Shown here one piece after another: positions 61,761-64,000 of a stretch of 64,000 nt of DNA. The DNA is from Pedobacter sp. MC2016-24 (lineage in GTDB: Bacteria > Bacteroidota > Bacteroidia > Sphingobacteriales > Sphingobacteriaceae). Positions within the stretch are counted from its first letter, which is position 1. Each line of letters begins with the position of its first letter. A program made the translations under genes and the position numbers. The notes beneath the pieces are model-generated. The model was not told the DNA's origin. It saw nothing but the letters and a program-made list of their open reading frames with translations, and ran no database searches. The stretch covers positions 124,001 to 188,000 of the forward strand of contig NZ_JADFBX010000003.1 in assembly GCF_015223055.1 (NCBI RefSeq), written 5' to 3'.

Positions 61761-62047
61761 AACTCTAAATCCCGAAAGTTTAAAACCATACTATTTAATC
61801 CTGGTAAGCCTGTATTCAGCCAAAACCGTTGCAGCACCCACCAGCACAAACCCACTGTCAGTAAAAAGCTAATCAGGCTCAACAAAATCAGCAGCCAGAT
61901 GCTCTGGTCAATATACCCTGTGGTAACATCCCCGCTATGCATCATTTTAGGGAGGACAAACCATGCAAATAGCATCATGATACCAACTAAGCCCAATTCC
62001 ATTTCTTTTGCCGGAAACTTCGGCATTTTAAAATTTAACGTTTTCAT
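61679..62047 (-). CDS. Small holin-like membrane protein
   Basis: A 122-residue protein with three membrane segments (about 18-35, 47-72 and 99-120) and a short basic N-terminus (KTLNFKMPKFPAKE). Size, segment number and position directly before a lysin-like gene resemble a phage holin, but I cannot name a family. It lies between the two DUF6266 genes. Confidence 0.65.
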   Translation of the reverse strand: MKTLNFKMPKFPAKEMELGLVGIMMLFAWFVLPKMMHSGDVTTGYIDQSIWLLILLSLISFLLTVGLCWWVLQRFWLNTGLPGLNSMVLNFRDLELWQQLGFYFACFAVLLLAAVGLMAGMM

Positions 62048-62074
62048 CGTTTTCTTTTTTTAGTCCAATAAATC

Positions 62075-62115
62075 ACAGGCTGTATCATCAATCCGTAGTC
62101 GGTGATACAGCCTGT
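62075..62115. other. Intercistronic 13-base stem in the DUF6266 cassette
   Basis: Perfect arms ACAGGCTGTATCA (62075-62087) and TGATACAGCCTGT (62103-62115), loop 15 bases. It sits just after the first DUF6266 gene on the minus strand, where no T-run follows, so it is more likely an RNA-stability element than a terminator. Confidence 0.5.
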
Positions 62116-62120
62116 TTTAA

Positions 62121-62762
62121 TTAAAGTAAAGTAATCTGTACCGAAATGCTGTCCGATACCTGTTTGCCATCTAGACTGACAAAATACATCCAGGTATACA
62201 CATCATCTCCGCCAAAAAGAGCTGGAACATTTAAGGTATAAGTTTTTGCTGATCTTGCCGCTGCATTTTTCAACATCACCCACTTGTCTTTGGCCGGATT
62301 GTACACCACCAGCCTCAACCGGTCTGTCAGCGATGGATCATCGGCCTCCAGGGTATGCGTCCAGGTGTACTTGATTTTTCCTGGTGCATCTACTACCAGT
62401 TCGTAATCTTCAACTGCCGGCAATTTGCCTACACTTACCATTACCTTGTCGTAATCGATCGTGTAATTTGCAGCATTGACACCTTTCACCGCATACTTCA
62501 GGTGATAGGATACTGCGGCATTCATTGGCGTGATGCCTTTTTTAAACTGTTGATACCCCACATCGATGTCTGCTTTCAGATTTCTCAGAAAACCGGTAAT
62601 CAACGTTAATTTAGCCCTGATGTTCAGCTGTGCCGGTGTTGGGTTTGCCCCGCTTACATCCGGTAAGCTTTTTAGATACTGAATCCCGCGCCAAATGGCA
62701 CCTACAACGTTGCCCACTTTACCTCTAAATGGACCGAGGATTCCTTTTTTATACTTTCCCAT
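62121..62762 (-). CDS. DUF6266 family protein (copy 1)
   Basis: A 213-residue paralogue of the protein at 60580-61221: same length, same N-terminus type (GKYKKGILGPFRGKVGNVVGAIWRGIQYLKSLP), same helix ending GITPMNAAVSYHLKYAV, but a largely different beta-rich C-terminal half (from about residue 100). This pattern of conserved head and variable tail suggests a common scaffold with changing specificity. Function unknown. Confidence 0.82.
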   Translation of the reverse strand: MGKYKKGILGPFRGKVGNVVGAIWRGIQYLKSLPDVSGANPTPAQLNIRAKLTLITGFLRNLKADIDVGYQQFKKGITPMNAAVSYHLKYAVKGVNAANYTIDYDKVMVSVGKLPAVEDYELVVDAPGKIKYTWTHTLEADDPSLTDRLRLVVYNPAKDKWVMLKNAAARSAKTYTLNVPALFGGDDVYTWMYFVSLDGKQVSDSISVQITLL

Positions 62763-62859
62763 GTTTTACTATTTATGGGTTTATAAGACGTTTGCAAACC
62801 TTTTTTAGCTGCGGTTAGCAACGATAGCATCAGCCCCGGGAAAACCGGATATCTTAATA

Positions 62860-63240
62860 TTACCAAATAAATCTATACCTGGGCATTCTAGCAAGCAAAC
62901 CTTGTACAGCCCCTGTAAAGTCATCTTTTGAGCCGCGCCAGTTAAACAAGCCTTCCAGGTGTCCACTCCAATCCAATTCTTCAAACCAGAGCTGTAAATC
63001 AACCAGTCCACTAATTAATCTGCATTCCAATACCCATTCTTTCCCGCTTTGATCTCTAAGTTCGAAGCAACTCTCTTTACGTGCTCCGGCGTCAATAGCC
63101 TTAATCAATTGGTGCATACTGGCCACAAAAGGCAAGGCATTTTCCAGCCTGTCCAACCTCAACAGTTGTCCGGCGGTTTTTAATACCAGCTTACCAAGGT
63201 TCTGCTGGTTAAAGTAAAGCTCAAGTGATAATCTGTTCAT
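62860..63240 (-). CDS. Hypothetical protein, first gene of the DUF6266 cassette
   Basis: A 126-residue soluble protein (MNRLSLELYFNQQNLGKLVL start) without signal peptide, membrane segment or motif that I recognise. It has many Leu, Trp and Phe residues near the C-terminus (LWFEELDWSGHLEGLFNW). It has a good ATG start and lies 97 bases upstream of DUF6266 copy 1 on the same strand. Confidence 0.6.
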   Translation of the reverse strand: MNRLSLELYFNQQNLGKLVLKTAGQLLRLDRLENALPFVASMHQLIKAIDAGARKESCFELRDQSGKEWVLECRLISGLVDLQLWFEELDWSGHLEGLFNWRGSKDDFTGAVQGLLARMPRYRFIW

Positions 63241-63319
63241 ATTTTTTCATTTTATGGTATACCTAAAGTTAAGTAGGATCAACAGATTCTAAAGACTTCA
63301 AAAAAAGCAAAATATTGTG

Positions 63320-63350
63320 TCATTTGACACCTTTAACGGGTGTCAAATGA
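63320..63350. promoter_or_regulatory. Perfect 12-base inverted repeat, candidate operator
   Basis: Arms TCATTTGACACC and GGTGTCAAATGA with the 7-base spacer TTTAACG. It is 79 bases upstream of the cassette's first gene on one side and 10 bases before a -7-like box on the other, the position of an operator controlling one or both directions. Confidence 0.5.
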
Positions 63351-63603
63351 ACCACCAGAATATCTTTGCTTTATCAAATAGGCTCGCCAACTGTAAGTCT
63401 TTTCATTGTAATGAGCGTATTGACATTATTTGGCATAGAATGTAGGGACAGCATCACCATTCGGAATCTGTATGTCGATTTTTTGCCCCGGTAATTATTT
63501 AATAAGCTGTGCTCTTTTTCTCAGTACAGCATTAAAAGTGCCTTTATTTGGTTGTTAACTGGGATTTTTTCTCAGAAATTTTAATATAATTTTTTTTCGG
63601 AGA

Positions 63604-63640
63604 AAAGAGAAGGGCACGCTGGCTGCCCTTCTCTTTGTTA
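63604..63640 (+). terminator. Strong hairpin terminator without a visible upstream gene
   Basis: Perfect 12-base stem AAAGAGAAGGGC/GCCCTTCTCTTT, loop 9 bases, followed by GTTATTATT. No plus-strand ORF precedes it, so it may end an RNA begun near 63375, or insulate the downstream gene. Confidence 0.55.
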
Positions 63641-63717
63641 TTATTGGATAATTTTTATGCGCTCAATGGCTTATGGAAAAAATCAAAAACCGTTGACTTT
63701 GATTATTTATAAATGAA

Positions 63718-64000
63718 ATGATTAGTTGTTTTGTTGTTGGAAATCCTGCTATAGTAGCAGAACTGGCAATTTACATTCAAAAAGTGTCTCTATCATTAAA
63801 AGGAATCACAGGTTCATTTGCCGAAGGCTTAAATGGTATGCGGATCCATCGGCCAGATATTGTTTTTATCGGGGTTGACCTTTTTAAACAACATCAAGAA
63901 GAGTTTAACCTGATGCGGCAAATTTCCTGTGTCATCATCGTTTCTGATCGAATGGATGATGCATTTGATGCATTTGAATTTCAGGCATTTGATTATCTGG
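63718..64000 (+). CDS. LytTR-type response regulator, N-terminal part (cut by window end)
   Basis: A reading frame of 94 codons that continues beyond the window. It starts ATG at 63718 (MISCFVVGNPAIVAEL) and follows the receiver fold: an acidic-residue region is weak, the central strand is PDIVFIGVDLF, then CVIIVSD and FEFQAFDYL. The last motif is typical of LytR/AlgR (LytTR) response regulators just before the Lys-Pro. The phospho-acceptor position looks like D in GVDLF. The DNA-binding domain would be outside the window. Confidence 0.65.
   Translation, partial: MISCFVVGNPAIVAELAIYIQKVSLSLKGITGSFAEGLNGMRIHRPDIVFIGVDLFKQHQEEFNLMRQISCVIIVSDRMDDAFDAFEFQAFDYL

Larger units (their letters stand above)
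63241..63717. other. Intergenic region between the DUF6266 cassette and the LytTR-type gene
   Basis: 477 bases without an ORF I can support. It contains a perfect inverted repeat (63320-63350), a TATCTTTG -7-like box (63361-63368, plus strand) and a strong hairpin (63604-63636). The stretch between the box and the hairpin could be a small RNA. Confidence 0.5.

Noticed and set aside
60580..63240. Prophage
   Set aside because: Only lysis-like genes and DUF6266 proteins are present; no integrase, terminase, portal, capsid or tail genes and no attachment-site repeats seen.

Overview
The window comes from a Bacteroidota chromosome and most resembles a soil or freshwater Sphingobacteriaceae member (Pedobacter-like). 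The evidence is four SusC/SusD pairs, three FecI-type ECF sigma/FecR anti-sigma pairs, a one-protein hybrid two-component sensor, many Sec-exported lipoproteins, few Shine-Dalgarno sites, and occasional -7 boxes of the Bacteroidota type TAnnTTTG. Assignment below family level is inference. No rRNA, tRNA, CRISPR array or intact insertion sequence was seen.

Layout. (1) 1-3.3 kb: a secreted GH2 beta-galactosidase-like enzyme and a small membrane protein. (2) 3.5-17.1 kb, locus A: sigma, anti-sigma, STN-type SusC, SusD, a DUF1735-like lipoprotein, three TlpA-like thioredoxins, a secreted trypsin-like protease and a fourth TlpA, closed by a double hairpin. (3) 17.3-32.0 kb: a complete fructan (probably levan) utilisation locus. 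A hybrid sensor with a periplasmic sugar-binding domain faces an operon of sugar porter, fructokinase, SusC, SusD, DUF4960 surface binding protein and two GH32 enzymes. The surface GH32 would cut the polymer, SusCD imports oligosaccharides, the second GH32 frees fructose, and the porter and kinase take it into metabolism. (4) 32.2-44.0 kb: a mini ArsR-like protein, then locus B, with the same architecture as A (sigma, anti-sigma, STN-SusC, SusD, lipoprotein, two thioredoxins, trypsin-like protease). (5) 44.1-45.8 kb: an SRPBCC protein and an Rpn-type PD-(D/E)XK nuclease. (6) 45.8-57.2 kb, locus C: sigma/anti-sigma divergent from STN-SusC, SusD, a pectin methylesterase fused to an alpha/beta hydrolase, and a GH89 alpha-N-acetylglucosaminidase. 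(7) 57.3-60.6 kb: three PAS-domain signalling genes and a second SRPBCC paralogue. (8) 60.6-63.2 kb: a five-gene cassette with two DUF6266 proteins, a holin-like membrane protein and a lysin-like cysteine amidase. (9) A LytTR-type response regulator cut by the window end.

The most interesting points are these. Loci A and B are paralogous import systems that couple SusCD to exported thioredoxins and a serine protease. All three ECF-controlled susC genes carry a 28-29 nt leader hairpin at nearly the same distance from the start codon. All three sigma/anti-sigma junctions share a T-rich TGTCTT element. A perfect 37-bp palindrome lies between divergent genes at 59992-60028. The DUF6266/holin-like/lysin cassette has no other phage genes.
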